Shown piece by piece: positions 33,958 to 51,957 of a stretch of 64,000 nt of DNA. The notes below the pieces were generated by a model. The model did no database searches. It was not told where the DNA came from and saw nothing but the letters and a program-made list of their open reading frames with translations. Both the position numbers and the translations under genes were made by a program. Each line of letters opens with the position of its first letter. Within the stretch, counting starts at the first letter, position 1. The stretch is taken from positions 1,550,001-1,614,000 of the forward strand of contig JAITYX010000033.1 of assembly GCA_021018815.1 (NCBI GenBank), given 5' to 3'. The stretch comes from Talinum fruticosum. Lineage: Eukaryota; Streptophyta; Magnoliopsida; Caryophyllales; Talinaceae.

Positions 33958-33958
33958 C

Positions 33959-36010
33959 ATGGGTCCTCGGTTTTTCTCTCTGCTCATTGTTTCCCTCCTG
34001 CTAGCCATGACACCAAACATGACTATGGCTAGGAAGCCTGGCCTAGCCAAATTGAATGCCATTGATGTTTGCTGGCGTAGGAATCCTAATTGGATAAAGC
34101 AGAGGGAAGAACTTGCTTTGTGCTCGGTTGGTTTTGCAGGGAAGATGACGGGAAACATTGGAGAGGGAACAACCAGCTATGTGGTCACAGACCCGAGTGA
34201 TGATCCGCTGCACCCTAAGCCCGGGACCCTCCGTTATGGAACCACCATGGTACCTGGGAAAGTATGGATCACATTCCAAAAGGACATGAACATCAAGCTC
34301 CAAGCAACCCTGCTTGTTGGGAACTTCACAAACATTGATGGCCGAGGTGCAAGTGTCCACATTGCTAGGGGTGGATGCCTGTTGCTCCACAAGGTACCTT
34401 TTGTGTCGAAATCTGAATCAAACAATGTAGAATCTCTTCAGTTATACAAATATCGCTCTCTTTACACAAGATTCTACCTCTTACAAACCAAAAATCAATA
34501 CCTTGCCTCGGGCAAGTTAGGTTGCTCAAAGCTACGTAGCCTTCAAGAAGTTGTTTCTGTTCACAAAAACCTATAATAAAAACATAATATCCTCAAAGAA
34601 ATTTAAATTACACAGTACTCTACCGAAACCAAACCTACATCCTAGAGGCCCACATAGGCTGAGGTTTTTTGGGGATTTTCTTTGGGGAGGGGGGTGTTAG
34701 GAGGATATAGATTTATAGTCTACATCTGAAGTTCATTGACTTGATTGTCTACTAGTTCAGAACAAAAGAAGATAATGGCATTCTCAGACTGAAAAGGTTA
34801 CATACTTCCCTAGATTTGGTTATTCCTTTTTCTTACAATAAATTGATTTGATGGCATTCTCAGGCTACCAATGTCATCATCCATGGGCTGCGCATCCACC
34901 ATTGCCGTTCCCAACGTGCACGCAAAGTGATGGGACCAGGGGGACAGTTGATGGAGCTCAGCGAAATGGACGGTGATGCCATTAGGTTGGTTGCCTCAAC
35001 AAAGGTGTGGATAGACCACAACACCTTGTACAAGTGTGAGGATGGTCTCATTGATGTGACACTTGGTTCAACCAGCGTTACCATTTCTAATAACTGGTTC
35101 AGAGACCATGACAAGGTCATGCTACTCGGGCATGATGATGCCTTTGATGCAGATAAGAAAATGAAGGTCACAGTCGTTTACAACCGCTTTGGCCCTAACT
35201 GCAATCAGCGCATGCCAAGGTCTGTTTAAACTTTGAACCCCAAATATGGGAACTTTTTCCTTTTTCTTTCCCTTTTGCTTTGTTTTTGCTGGGTTTTTTT
35301 TTGTTGGGGGCGGGGGATGATAACGATAGCCCTTGTAGTCCTGTCCGAAACTAATCCAGAACAGGACTACGGCCTTGGTGGGACAAACATGGGCACTCCT
35401 CGATTCCATGCACATAGAGGACCAATTGGGTGGCCGGGCTGGGTCGGTTGGTGTTTTTGTAGTCCTACACTGCCCTTTCATGAGGGAGAATGCACCTCTT
35501 AGAACTTGTGTACGTACGTGTAGAAATATGATGGAAACTGAATACTGAACTTTCTCAACAAATCTCATGGTTTTGCAGAGTGCGTCATGGGTATGCTCAT
35601 GTTGTTAACAACCTATACCTAGGATGGCACCTATATGCAATCGGAGGAAGCATGAACCCAAGCATCAAGAGCGAGTCTAACCTGTTTGTTGCCCCGGAAT
35701 CTACAAATAAAGAGGTATTTTACTGACTTCATCCTTTCTAGACAGCCAAGGATAATGCAAATTTCACCTGTCATCATAAACCTTTTCTTGCTGCGTACAG
35801 ATAACAAGGCAAATCAGCGGAAAAGGATGGACTTTTAAATCCATTGGGGATGCTTTGGAGAATGGAGCAACTTTCAATGCAGTAGGAACAGGTTATGTAA
35901 AGCCAAATTACAGTGACGAACAGAAATTTCCAGTTGAAAAAGCCGGAGTTGTCAGGCAACTGACAAGATCAGCAGGGGCTTTACGTTGCCAAAGAGGATC
36001 TTTATGCTAG
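33959..36010 (+). CDS. Pectate lyase, polysaccharide lyase family 1
   Basis: This secreted enzyme cleaves de-esterified homogalacturonan by beta-elimination in the cell wall, using calcium. Four exons: 33959-34393, 34864-35219, 35579-35714 and 35801-36010, giving 378 residues with every junction in frame. A hydrophobic signal peptide ends near residues 22-25 (TMARK). The parallel beta-helix core is clear: [30 protein letters not shown], the Asp-bearing [17 protein letters not shown], then [38 protein letters not shown] with the catalytic Arg region, and [11 protein letters not shown]. The C-terminus is Arg/Cys-rich. The gene lies between the two SCPL paralogs and is unrelated to them. No break or missing key residue was noticed. 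The TATA box and the CT/CA leader lie immediately upstream. Confidence 0.95.
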
Positions 36011-36244
36011 TAGAGCATATATCATAGTTCATCATCTAACTGGTGTATATACAAGGAAATTATTTCAGAGAACACTGTTCAATACCTTATAGTAAAAACA
36101 TATTTGGCTGTATATTTCCTGCTTATAAAGATGGGTATATAATACATGGAAATTTCATTACAAGTTATCCAGAGATTTCCTCCATTATTATTTTCTTTTT
36201 TGGATGCCTACTCTGTATATTATGCCTAAAGAAGACAGGAACAC

Positions 36245-36275
<31 letters not shown>

Positions 36276-39000
36276 CACCCAAAGAAGACAATCTATTAAT
36301 ACCACTTCTTTACAAATGCGACACGTTAATGTGTTTGAATTTGCAACATTTACATAAGCATAGATTACGATTAGCAGATATAGCAAAGTATTTGTACTAC
36401 CTTGTTCTGCTCTAACAAGGAGCAACATCACCTTTGCTTGCTTGTTGTAGCATCAATAAAGTGGCCTTTCTTGAAACAACAATTCAAAAGGCGTATCCGG
36501 ATGCATCCGCTCCAGCTATTAACAATGACATGGCTAGATAAGAAACATAAGAAAAGGGAATAAGGGACATATGCAGAATAAACCAAAGAAGACATCGACA
36601 AGCAAGATAAGACCATATTTCCTAACCAGATGAGATCTACACCAAGAAGATGCTTAGTCCTCTTCTAAATTATCGTCAATTATGTGAAGACAATGGGAGC
36701 TCATAGTCACTCGTAACCAAAGCAACGGAAACATCAGAGGCACCAGGGACAAGAATCACAATCACTTCAGAATAGAATTGGTTTACTCCTTATGGCTGGA
36801 AAAATACCTAACAGCCACAGGAAATGGGGCAAGAAACAGACATTGCCAGCTGATTGACCAAATCTCAGAACTCCGCTATGACAATTTATGACAAGCTGAA
36901 GTGCTTGAGATTTCCATTTAAAAGTCAAGCTTCCTCTTAACAAGTGAAATTATGTCACTAATGTGATACTGTCCATTTTGTCCTCGAAAACAAGACAGCA
37001 ACATAGTTCAAATAGATGAACACTCATTTTAACTTCTTCAGTGGGCAAAGAGTCTACGTTGCCGCCTAAAACAATTTGAGGACAAGACATCTTACTAGAG
37101 CACCTTATTGCCACACTCTACAGAGCTTATTTCACTAAAGCAAGGCTCACCCAAATACTCAGTAATGGCTAACATGATGGAAGAATACTGACATAAAAAG
37201 GCCTCTTATTTTTGATTCCTCAAGTCTCGTAACTGAATGAACAAATGGGCAAATGAACATTTATCCATTATAATACAGTTCAATATATAGTAAGACTTTT
37301 TTTATGCGGGAACGATGCTGATTTGGAATTGGCCCTTATTAAGATATTGATCCATGAGTTGACATGGATGATATACCCAGAAGCAGATACTTGTTGGGAG
37401 AGATCTAAAGTACAATAAACCTAAAACATAAATGTGTTGTTTTTATACTACAAGGAAAAGTTGACATACTTCTAAAAGGTTAACCCATTCCCACAGTTTC
37501 TGGCACAATTTTAGAAATGCCACAATTCAAACCCACTGATAAAAACCTTAGCTCCACCCTAAACAAGCTTGAGTGCTTCAAATGCTCATCAATTATCATG
37601 ATACAAAATACTCCCAAGACAAGAAAAACATGCATTTTTAGACTTTGAGATTTACATAGAAACAGCAATCACAAAACAAACATATATATAAACAATATGC
37701 AAATAAAATACAAACTAACAGCTACTCCTACTGGTTTATGTCTTCAGTTTGTACCGGTAAAAGCTTCAAAGAAAAAGGGAGAAATACCCTTCGAAAACTT
37801 GGCAATTAGTTGGAGTAATTTCCAGGAATCCATCAGCCATTTTCCAGAGAATTAAATGCCGATTGATTAAGGGCCCTTCTAATCTGGAAAACCCATCAAA
37901 ATCACAGTCCATTATCATAAGAATAAACAAGGAGGATATATAACAAAAACCAAAAAGAAAAAAATGCACAATGATGAAGAAAAATCAAGTACCCAACTAC
38001 CATAGAAGCCCTCAAAGGAATCAGCTTTATAGAAATTTAAACAGAGTGCCCAAGGACTTGAAGCTCAATCTATACCTAAGATTTCAGATGCAGCGGAATT
38101 CCTGCTAAACTAACCCTTTTTTGATGAAAAAGTATTATGACAATCGAATGTACGATTGTATCGATGCCCAAAAACCAAAGGAGAAAAAGGAAAAAAAGGC
38201 TAACCAAACAGGAGGTTTTCTAGCGAGGGTTTTATTAGCTTAATTTTTTAGTACCCATTTTGATTCAAAAAATGAAAAACTACTAGGGTTTTGCAGACTA
38301 CAAATTATCCATTTTATTATTATTTATTTTTTAGTACCCGTTTTGATTTTATCCTTGGTTCTATTTCCGGCTTTCCATTGTATAGACTTTAGTCAAGAGT
38401 TGAACTCGTTTTGCTGCGGTTATAAAGAGAGAATGAAAATGCTTTAAAAAAATTGAACATATATGAAGAGATAGATTAAACTTTTCATCACCCAAAAAAA
38501 TTATATTTTTCACGTTCATTGAAAATTTGTTATTGTTATTTCTTAAGGAAAACTTGTAGATCAAATAATTTCAACATTTTAAAATTACAACGTCATCGTT
38601 GCCCCGATTATAACACATGGAAACCATTCCCTTAGACAACTTACAGGAAAAATATGATCATTAAAATACAAACGGAAGGACAAGTAACAAAATCATCCAT
38701 TATCTAATATGAGCAACTTATGAATACAAATAAACTCTTCAATCTAAAAACACACAAAAGAATTTGACAATTTATAATTTTATGTACCATTAAAGCTAAA
38801 CAAGTTTAGAAAACTTCAACTATTTACAGGTCGATTTTAACGTCCGTAAATCATTCTTCAAGATATCAAAACATTTTTCCATAACAAAAGGAGCTTATTA
38901 GTTTGATGCTTTGCCCTATTCCAATCTATAAAGGGGGCAATAAAATAATAAGAAGAAAGAAGATACCAAGGTAGTCCATTTTTTTCTCTTGTGATATAAT
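36011..39000. other. Intergenic DNA, partly of gene-like composition
   Basis: A poly(A) run of 29 bases lies at 36245-36273. From about 36420 to 38250 the base composition is more even and free of low-complexity DNA, as in transcribed regions. No reading frame with a recognisable protein was found on either strand. A minus-strand non-coding transcript or decayed gene is possible. Confidence 0.4.
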
Positions 39001-39029
39001 ATTTACATGATTAATGGAATATTGGGGAT

Positions 39030-39270
39030 TGGGCCCTCAGAAACCCACTTTGATGGTGGGCTCCTTAATCCACTCATTAGGGCACTAATCATGGCCTAAA
39101 GCTTGCCATTAAATCATTGGGATCTTTCTAAACGAGTGGATGCTGAACAAGAATGTTTGCTCTTCAAACACAATATTTTTGTTCCTCTTATTCAAGTCAT
39201 CCTTTTTCTTTTTCTTGGGGGTACTTCTCATATGAGCATATCATCATGATTAAATATCCTAGCTACCATT
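39030..39270. repeat. Upstream segment shared with SCPL copy 1
   Basis: Positions 39030-39150 match 20213-20360, and 39189-39270 (CAAGTCATCC...CATCATGATTA.ATATCCT) match 25035-25110. This is the promoter-distal part of the duplicated SCPL block. Confidence 0.8.
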
Positions 39271-39500
39271 GCGGGTATCGATAAATTTGATGTGAGACAT
39301 ATGATAGTTTATTTTTCAAAATGTGTCGTTTTCATTTAACACTAGTCTTTAAAAAAGGAAAGAAAAATAGAACACGATTCAAGAAAAGATAATTTTATAT
39401 TGTCTGTATATATGTGTTTATAAGATGGTACTTTTATAATATCTGTAATTGGCGATTTGGAATTGTTTATTTGGCCATGCCACCACTTGAGAGTAGCAAG

Positions 39501-40160
39501 TAGATGGTAATGGGTTGGGTCCGATCGCACCTGCGACTCATTTAATTTTTTAAACTTGGACCCGGACTCGACCCGGACCCGGCGGGTCTGTAGAATTTGG
39601 ACCCGGACCCGGCGGGTCCACGGGTCTTAAACGAATCTAAGTATATTTTTATCATAAATGAGTTTAAAAATCAGTAGTTTGTGTCCTATTTTAATATTAT
39701 TGTAAATTTACAAGTAATTTTGTTACATATAACTTCTTTAGTATTATACTAACCTATCTATCAACCAACCTATTGTAAAAACCAAAAACTTAGTTCATGC
39801 AAACCAAATACACCAATATATTAAATACAAAGTCCATCAAAGTTTGACACCATAAAGTTTAAAGTCCATCAAAGCTTAACAACAAATTGTGGGAAGGGTT
39901 TCCAAATTGCATCGGGTCCAAATTTGTATGAGTACTCGCTGTTAGAATTTTTTTAAAAATAAAATTAGTGATCGGGTCTTAAACGGGTCTTGGGTCGGAT
40001 CCGGGTCTTATTTTTTGAGACCCGCACTGGACCTGGACTCGAACAGTTAGACCTGGATCCGACCCGGACCCATCGGGTCTAAATTTTTGGACCCAAACCC
40101 AATTAAATGGGTCAGGTCTGCGCCGGTCCAGGTTGGGTCCAGGACCAACTGCCATCCCTA
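39501..40160. mobile_element. Non-autonomous hAT-type element with 8-bp target duplication
   Basis: The element starts TAGATGGTAATGGG and ends CTGCCATCCCTA, so the ends are imperfect inverted repeats (right end inverted: TAGGGATGGCAG). It is flanked on both sides by the identical 8-mer GTAGCAAG (39493-39500 and 40161-40168), the size expected for hAT insertions. Both ends are rich in GACCCGGACC-type words that continue the inverted repeat inward, and the middle is AT-rich. No transposase is encoded. The matching promoter position of SCPL copy 1 lacks the element. It ends 109 bp upstream of the SCPL copy 2 ATG. Confidence 0.88.
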
Positions 40161-40178
40161 GTAGCAAGCCCTAACTAG

Positions 40179-46544
<6,366 letters not shown>

Positions 46545-46725
46545 TCTTAATTATATATATTTATTTTCTTATTTTAAGTAATAATTCACATACTATATGT
46601 ATGTGTTTGTAGTATATATGCTATAAATAAGTCCAATGAACAAATAAAATTTTTCCTATTTTCCTCATATACTAGCTGTTATTGATAAGTTTATTTTTTC
46701 GATAAATTTTTCGACAAAGTCGGAG

Positions 46726-47240
46726 ATTCATTATCTCTCAACTCCGATAAAATTAAAGTCTGATAATTGTCCTATTGAGGAGTACAATGTAACAATAGGT
46801 TAAATGAAGAGCAATAAGAAAAATTAGAATATTTTTCTCCCAATTTTTTTATAAGATAAATTTATTGCACCAAATTTTAAAATACCAACATTAATTCAAA
46901 TTAATAATTACGTGACATGAAATTAAAATTGACTTAAATCTTATTATCCGAACATAATTTAACCCGAAGTTAACCCGAAAATTCATTATCTCTCAACTAT
47001 GATAAAATTAAAGTCTGATAATTATCCTATTGAAGAGTACAACCTAACATCAAGTTAAATGGAGAGTAATAAGCAAAATCAGAATAATTTTATCCAATTA
47101 GTTTTTTTATAAGATAAATTTATCGTACTAAACTTTAAAATATCAACATTAATTCAAATTAATAATTACTTGACATGAAATTAAAATTGACCTAAATCTC
47201 ATTAATCCGAATATAAATAATTTAATTCGAAGTTAACCAG
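46726..47240. repeat. 255-bp direct tandem duplication upstream of the 47309 gene
   Basis: ATTCATTATCTCTCAACT starts at 46726 and again at 46981, and the following about 250 bp match with modest divergence, including ATTAAAGTCTGATAATT.TCC and TAATTCAAATTAATAATTAC. The second copy ends about 70 bp before the next gene's ATG. Confidence 0.92.
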
Positions 47241-47308
47241 ACTGGAAGTGATTCGGAATGCTATAACGAATCTCCGATGCCTAAATCAACGAAGGAAGTA
47301 TATTCGGA

Positions 47309-47935
47309 ATGGAGGGCGACCAGCAAGATCAGCCGTTACTCCCGCCAAACTATACCAGCTTAGCCGACCTGAAAGAGCGATGGATGATCGAGCAGGAGCA
47401 GAAGCAGAGGATAGAGAACCATGAAGAAGAAGAAGAAGAATCCCAACTAAATCTCATCGTCAAAGTCGAGGAACCCAAGAAATCGGGCACCTACTCAAAC
47501 TCTAATCACCACATTCGGAGCCCATTTGGTGGAAATTATGGTGGTCCGAGCTCAGAAACCGATACAATTGGGGAAGGAATTGATGGGGAGAAGGAGGGGA
47601 AGGGAAAGGGTGGCAAAAGAATGAAGAAAAAGGGGAAGACGAAGAAGAAGCGGAATTTGGTGATCGAGGGTACAAGGACAAATCCGGCGATGAATGGTGG
47701 ATGTGCCGAGGAGAGAGAAAATGAAGCGAAAGGAGACGGTATGGGTGATGGGACGGTGGAGATTAGTGAGAGGTGTACGAAGCTTTCTGTGAGTGCAGGG
47801 GAGTGGATGAGCAATGTGAGATCGAGGGTTGCCGCGGAAGCTACTAGAGGGGTGTACCGGGCTCACAGGGGAGTGGGGAAGAACATGAGAGAGAATGGGT
47901 TGATCTGGGTCAAGAAGGAAGAGGCTTCAGATTAA
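47309..47935 (+). CDS. Lysine/glutamate-rich protein of unknown function, single exon
   Basis: An intronless frame of 208 codons starts MEGDQQDQPLLPPNYTSLAD, with a likely helical DLKERWMIEQEQKQRIE segment. An acidic run (HEEEEEES) and a glycine/lysine-rich middle with KKKGKTKKKR, a plausible nuclear localisation signal, follow. A more conserved-looking C-terminal block (residues about 150-200) contains SAGEWMSNVRSRVAAEATRG. The ending is KKEEASD. I do not recognise the family. The biased composition, good start context (ggaATGGAG) and length well above chance support a real gene. The upstream region is a 255-bp tandem duplication. Confidence 0.7.
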   Translation: MEGDQQDQPLLPPNYTSLADLKERWMIEQEQKQRIENHEEEEEESQLNLIVKVEEPKKSGTYSNSNHHIRSPFGGNYGGPSSETDTIGEGIDGEKEGKGKGGKRMKKKGKTKKKRNLVIEGTRTNPAMNGGCAEERENEAKGDGMGDGTVEISERCTKLSVSAGEWMSNVRSRVAAEATRGVYRAHRGVGKNMRENGLIWVKKEEASD

Positions 47936-49778
47936 AGTTTGGGTGAATTGAAGATTTTTAGAATGGTGAGTTTCAATGCTGATGAGCTTTGATGTTTTTA
48001 TGCTCTTTGTGATTCAATGTGTTGTCTATTCAGAAATGATTTGTCTTTAGAGATGATTTTTGTGACTGATTAAGTCATTTTTGTGTGAACTGGGGTAGAT
48101 TCAATGTCCAATATGTGTAAATTGGAGACTCTTCTGTGACCTATTTGAAATATAGGCCAGGAATCAACAGAGGATTTGATGTTTTTAGTATACTGAAGTT
48201 GCCTTAGTAGTGATTATGTTTAATAATTCTCGCTCCTTGGTTGGTACCTTAACACTTGCATCGTTCGGTAAACTGAGGAGCTAATAGTACCAGGTCAAGT
48301 GAACTTGTGAGCTATTGTTAGCCATTATGGTAAAAGATCTTTGTAGACTATGCTCTTATTCCTGCTCCTTAATGACTTGCATTTTTCATTTTTATATTTG
48401 GTGTATTAGGTAAGAAAATACATTAGGCTGTGAACAGCGACAAAAATTTTATGCGGTATGCATTATAGACTAGCCATTAAAATGATTGCATCTTGATATA
48501 AAAGACAGCCAGGGAATTAGCACCCAATATTGAAATTGTAATCATATGAAACTAATCGGCTTTGGGCACCCTGTCTTTAATATTTGGATGAGCTTAAGGC
48601 TGAAATTGCTCCTCGTGTGTTCTGGACTGTATGTGGGATAGTGTCTCAACAAAACTCTTGTGTACAAGTATTAAGATCCGCGTACTCCTATGATTTTTAA
48701 CTAATTTGGATAATAGGTATTCAAACTAGGGCTTCACCAACTATGTTCCCGAGACTGTTCATTTCATGCTCCGTTATCATGTTGGACACATAACACTTTC
48801 CAAATTGGGCTAAAACCCTGCAATGTCATATCATGTTGAGCACTTGGACAGTTCAAGATTTACCTGGTACTCAAGTCCATGTAATATAGATCACCATGTC
48901 CACCCGTGAAGACCGTCTGTTGAATGAATTTAAAACAGCAGGGCTATATGGGACATCTTCCTCCTCTATTATTCTATAAGCTCACCAGTATGTCTAATAT
49001 GATACTCAAATGACGTCATTGAAATAATTTCTCTTCTAATGCCATAAAACCCAAATAATAATCAAGAATAGGGTGATCATACTGTTTTTTGAATGTTGCC
49101 CACATGCATTTATTATCCACTCTCCAAATCACTCTCACTAGATAGTCTCCTTTAACTTCTTCCTAACTTCAATTTCCCTCTAAATAATGGCTTGGTTTTC
49201 CCATCAATAAAATATATCCCTCTTATATCATCACCCATATATACCTTTGTTAGAGATAAGTGCACCTCGTTAAGGACATCAAAATGTGTGGCCATGGCAC
49301 TGAGCTTTACCTCTGTAAACCTCTGTTTTTTTCAAGGCATTGTGTGATTCTTTTGCTGGCTCATTTTGGGCAAAGCATTATGAACTATCAATAAGAGGTC
49401 AGGAATGGTAAACAGTTGTAAGAAGCTGTGTAAAAGAGCAGTTGGGAGCAGTAAGATTTAGTTATAAGCGGTAAGGAGGGGTAAGCCGGTAAGTTGTATG
49501 CTACCGGCGAAACGAATAAGCCCAAAGGATATAATTGTAAATCAACTAAAAAGGGTTTCTTGAAGACAATATGCCTGGTAGTTCAAAGTAGTGGTAAGGT
49601 TGTATTCATCATGACAACCCCTCTAGAGCACACTGCAGCAAAAATTTTTGTGTTAGTGATTATGCTTTGTGCTGCAAGATATTTACGTGGATTCAAAAGT
49701 TAGTAAAAAATTAGAATTTTGACTCTCCTATTTGGTTATCATTTATAGTTCTTGATTTAATTCCTATTTGCAGCCAAT

Positions 49779-50042
49779 CTACGTATTTTGGTGACTCGGA
49801 CTCACAGAGTAAGCTTGTCTTCGACCATTGCGTATTATCGACGCATATTTCACCCTTTTCATTATAATTTTTTCTAGCTCCTCCTCTGGCATGAGTGTGA
49901 CCTCTCCATTGCTTTCACATTTTGGCTTCCATGCCAGGCATCTGAGTAGCCCCAGTTCTTCTGTTCTGGTATCATTTAGGACTACTGTTTTCTTTGAAAA
50001 CTTTTCCCAACTGATCTTCAAGGTTCCAAACTTTTGTCAAAT
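49779..50042 (-). pseudogene. Orphan coding-like fragment
   Basis: An 87-codon open stretch on the minus strand contains LKISWEKFSKKTVVLND, LLRCLAWKPKCE and VTLMPEEELEKIIMKRVKYA. The charged, helical, low-Leu/Ser composition looks protein-like rather than random. The frame begins right after a stop codon and no flanking exon was found. I do not recognise a family. It may be a gene relic or one exon of an unresolved gene. Confidence 0.25.
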
Positions 50043-51700
50043 TTCCTTTTGGCATTTAATTTTCCTTCTTGCTGCTATACATACCTGAATTATAGTCCAA
50101 ATCTTTCTTGATTCTCTTATCTGTTTTGAAGGGATATAAATGTCAGTGACTTGTCCAGTAGAACTAAAAAGCCTTCCCATTCCTGAAATGCTACATTAAT
50201 AGGAACACTTTGGAGGCTAGAACATGATTGTGTGAAAGTGGAACTCCTTGCCACTGATTATTTGTAAGCTTAGACTAGAAACATCAAAAGAAATATATTG
50301 ATAAGTTTATTTCTAATGATTTCCCTCCTCCCTGACAACGGAAGAAGAAGGATGCTCAAACGATGGAGAAGGAGCTCCCGAGACCCACTGTAAGCTCATA
50401 GCTACAAAGAATATCTCAAGATAGCTGTGAGAGACTAGAGAAAGAAAGATGGGGCGGGGGAGGAAGAGGGAAAGGATTGTAATGGAAATGCGCAGAGATC
50501 AACAATGGTGAATAGATTTTTAGGATGTCAGTGTTCTATTTATTTGTGCTGGATGGAATGACTCTCAACTGCCCCCACTAACTAACTAGCTACATAAGCC
50601 AACTTGCTGCTACTTAAACTCGCTAACGTGACAAATATCTCTGTTTGTTTGTGTCGCTCTCATGGATTTTTTTTTGGGGGGTGGTGTGGGAGGGGTATTC
50701 AGGGCCTAGTCCAGAAAACTGGTATGCTTCTGACCAGTTTTGAGTAATCTTGATTATAGATTGAGTTATGGTTATGTGGTTAATTAGTTGCTTTTTCATT
50801 TATGGTTATGAACAACTTTATCAAGACGTTATAGCATATTTAGAATATCTCCCCCCGCCCCCAAAAAAAAAAAACAACAAAAGGGAGCTGGTTATACTAT
50901 CCACTTATCTCAGTTATGACTGAAACTTATGATACTGTTGGTGAACTTGGTGTTGAAGTGTGTAGCCTGTCCTAGATTGCTTTTGATATGGTTACCTGAA
51001 TCTGATGACGTGTTTAAGTCACAGTAACATTTTAAGTTTTCAAAGTTTTAGGATCACATATAGTGGTGGTGATACGGCAATACCTATGTGTTGGTAAGGA
51101 ACATTAGATATAGGAAAGGAAAGTATTCTTGCCACCGCCAATATTCAAGACTAATATGATTTGATTTATGAATTGCACCATTGGAACATTGAAGGTTCTT
51201 TCCCTTCTTCCATCCGCTTTACCTCCTTTTTTGGTACTAGCTTTTTTGCACCTTTAGAAATAGTTCTAATGTACAAGTTTTACGTTCACAAGCAAACTAG
51301 AGATATGGGCTTTTTGACATTCTTGCATTTATGAAAACCGCAGATTTTTCACCGTCTGTTGAAGTGTGAGAGTTGATTCTCATTAATGGGGAGTTACTTC
51401 GTCCCACTCTGCAATGAGGCTGATGATAGAAATTATGCTGGCAAGAGGTTTCGGCATGTCATCAACCTAGGATTAATCTGGAGGGCCAAGATTCAGGTAT
51501 TTTGACTTCCAACATTCATCTCCAATCTAGATATTCTATTCTCTCATTTAATAATTATGTGATAAAAAAATCTAAAGAACTAACAGAATCTACGCACTTG
51601 ACTACGAGTTTTAGAAAAGTAAAACAAGTATGACATAACAGCATTTATTCACCCAGCAAAACTAGTGTGTTGCATATTGTAACTTCAAACTGCATAAACT

Positions 51701-51890
51701 GGACATATTAATTGCGATAGTTTGACGCCCACATTATGAAAGTCAAGAAAATAGTTTTGCCTAAAATGATGAGGATTTATGAAATTATGCTAAGGGGACA
51801 TATTAATTGCAATAGTTTGACGCCCACATTATGAAAGTCAAGAAAATAGTTTTGCCTAAAATGATGAGGATTTATGAAATTATGATAAGG
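51701..51890. repeat. 95-bp direct tandem duplication
   Basis: GGACATATTAATTGC.ATAG starts at 51701 and 51796. The two copies, including TTTGACGCCCACATTATGAA and GATGAGGATTTATGAAATTA, are almost identical, so this is a recent event just downstream of the B3-like gene. Confidence 0.95.
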
Positions 51891-51957
51891 CTATAAATAG
51901 AAATAGGATAATTCGAAGCCTTCTCTTTGGTGGCAGAGAGCCATGGCCAGCACCTTT

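Larger units (their letters stand above)
47936..51957. other. Intergenic region without a recognised gene
   Basis: Composition is moderate. Apart from the orphan minus-strand frame at 49779-50042 and the 95-bp duplication at 51701-51890, no gene, RNA or defined element was recognised. Confidence 0.45.

Noticed and set aside
35122..35568. Minus-strand frame of 148 codons over the pectate lyase
   Set aside because: It is antisense to pectate lyase exons and an intron, with no splice or domain support.
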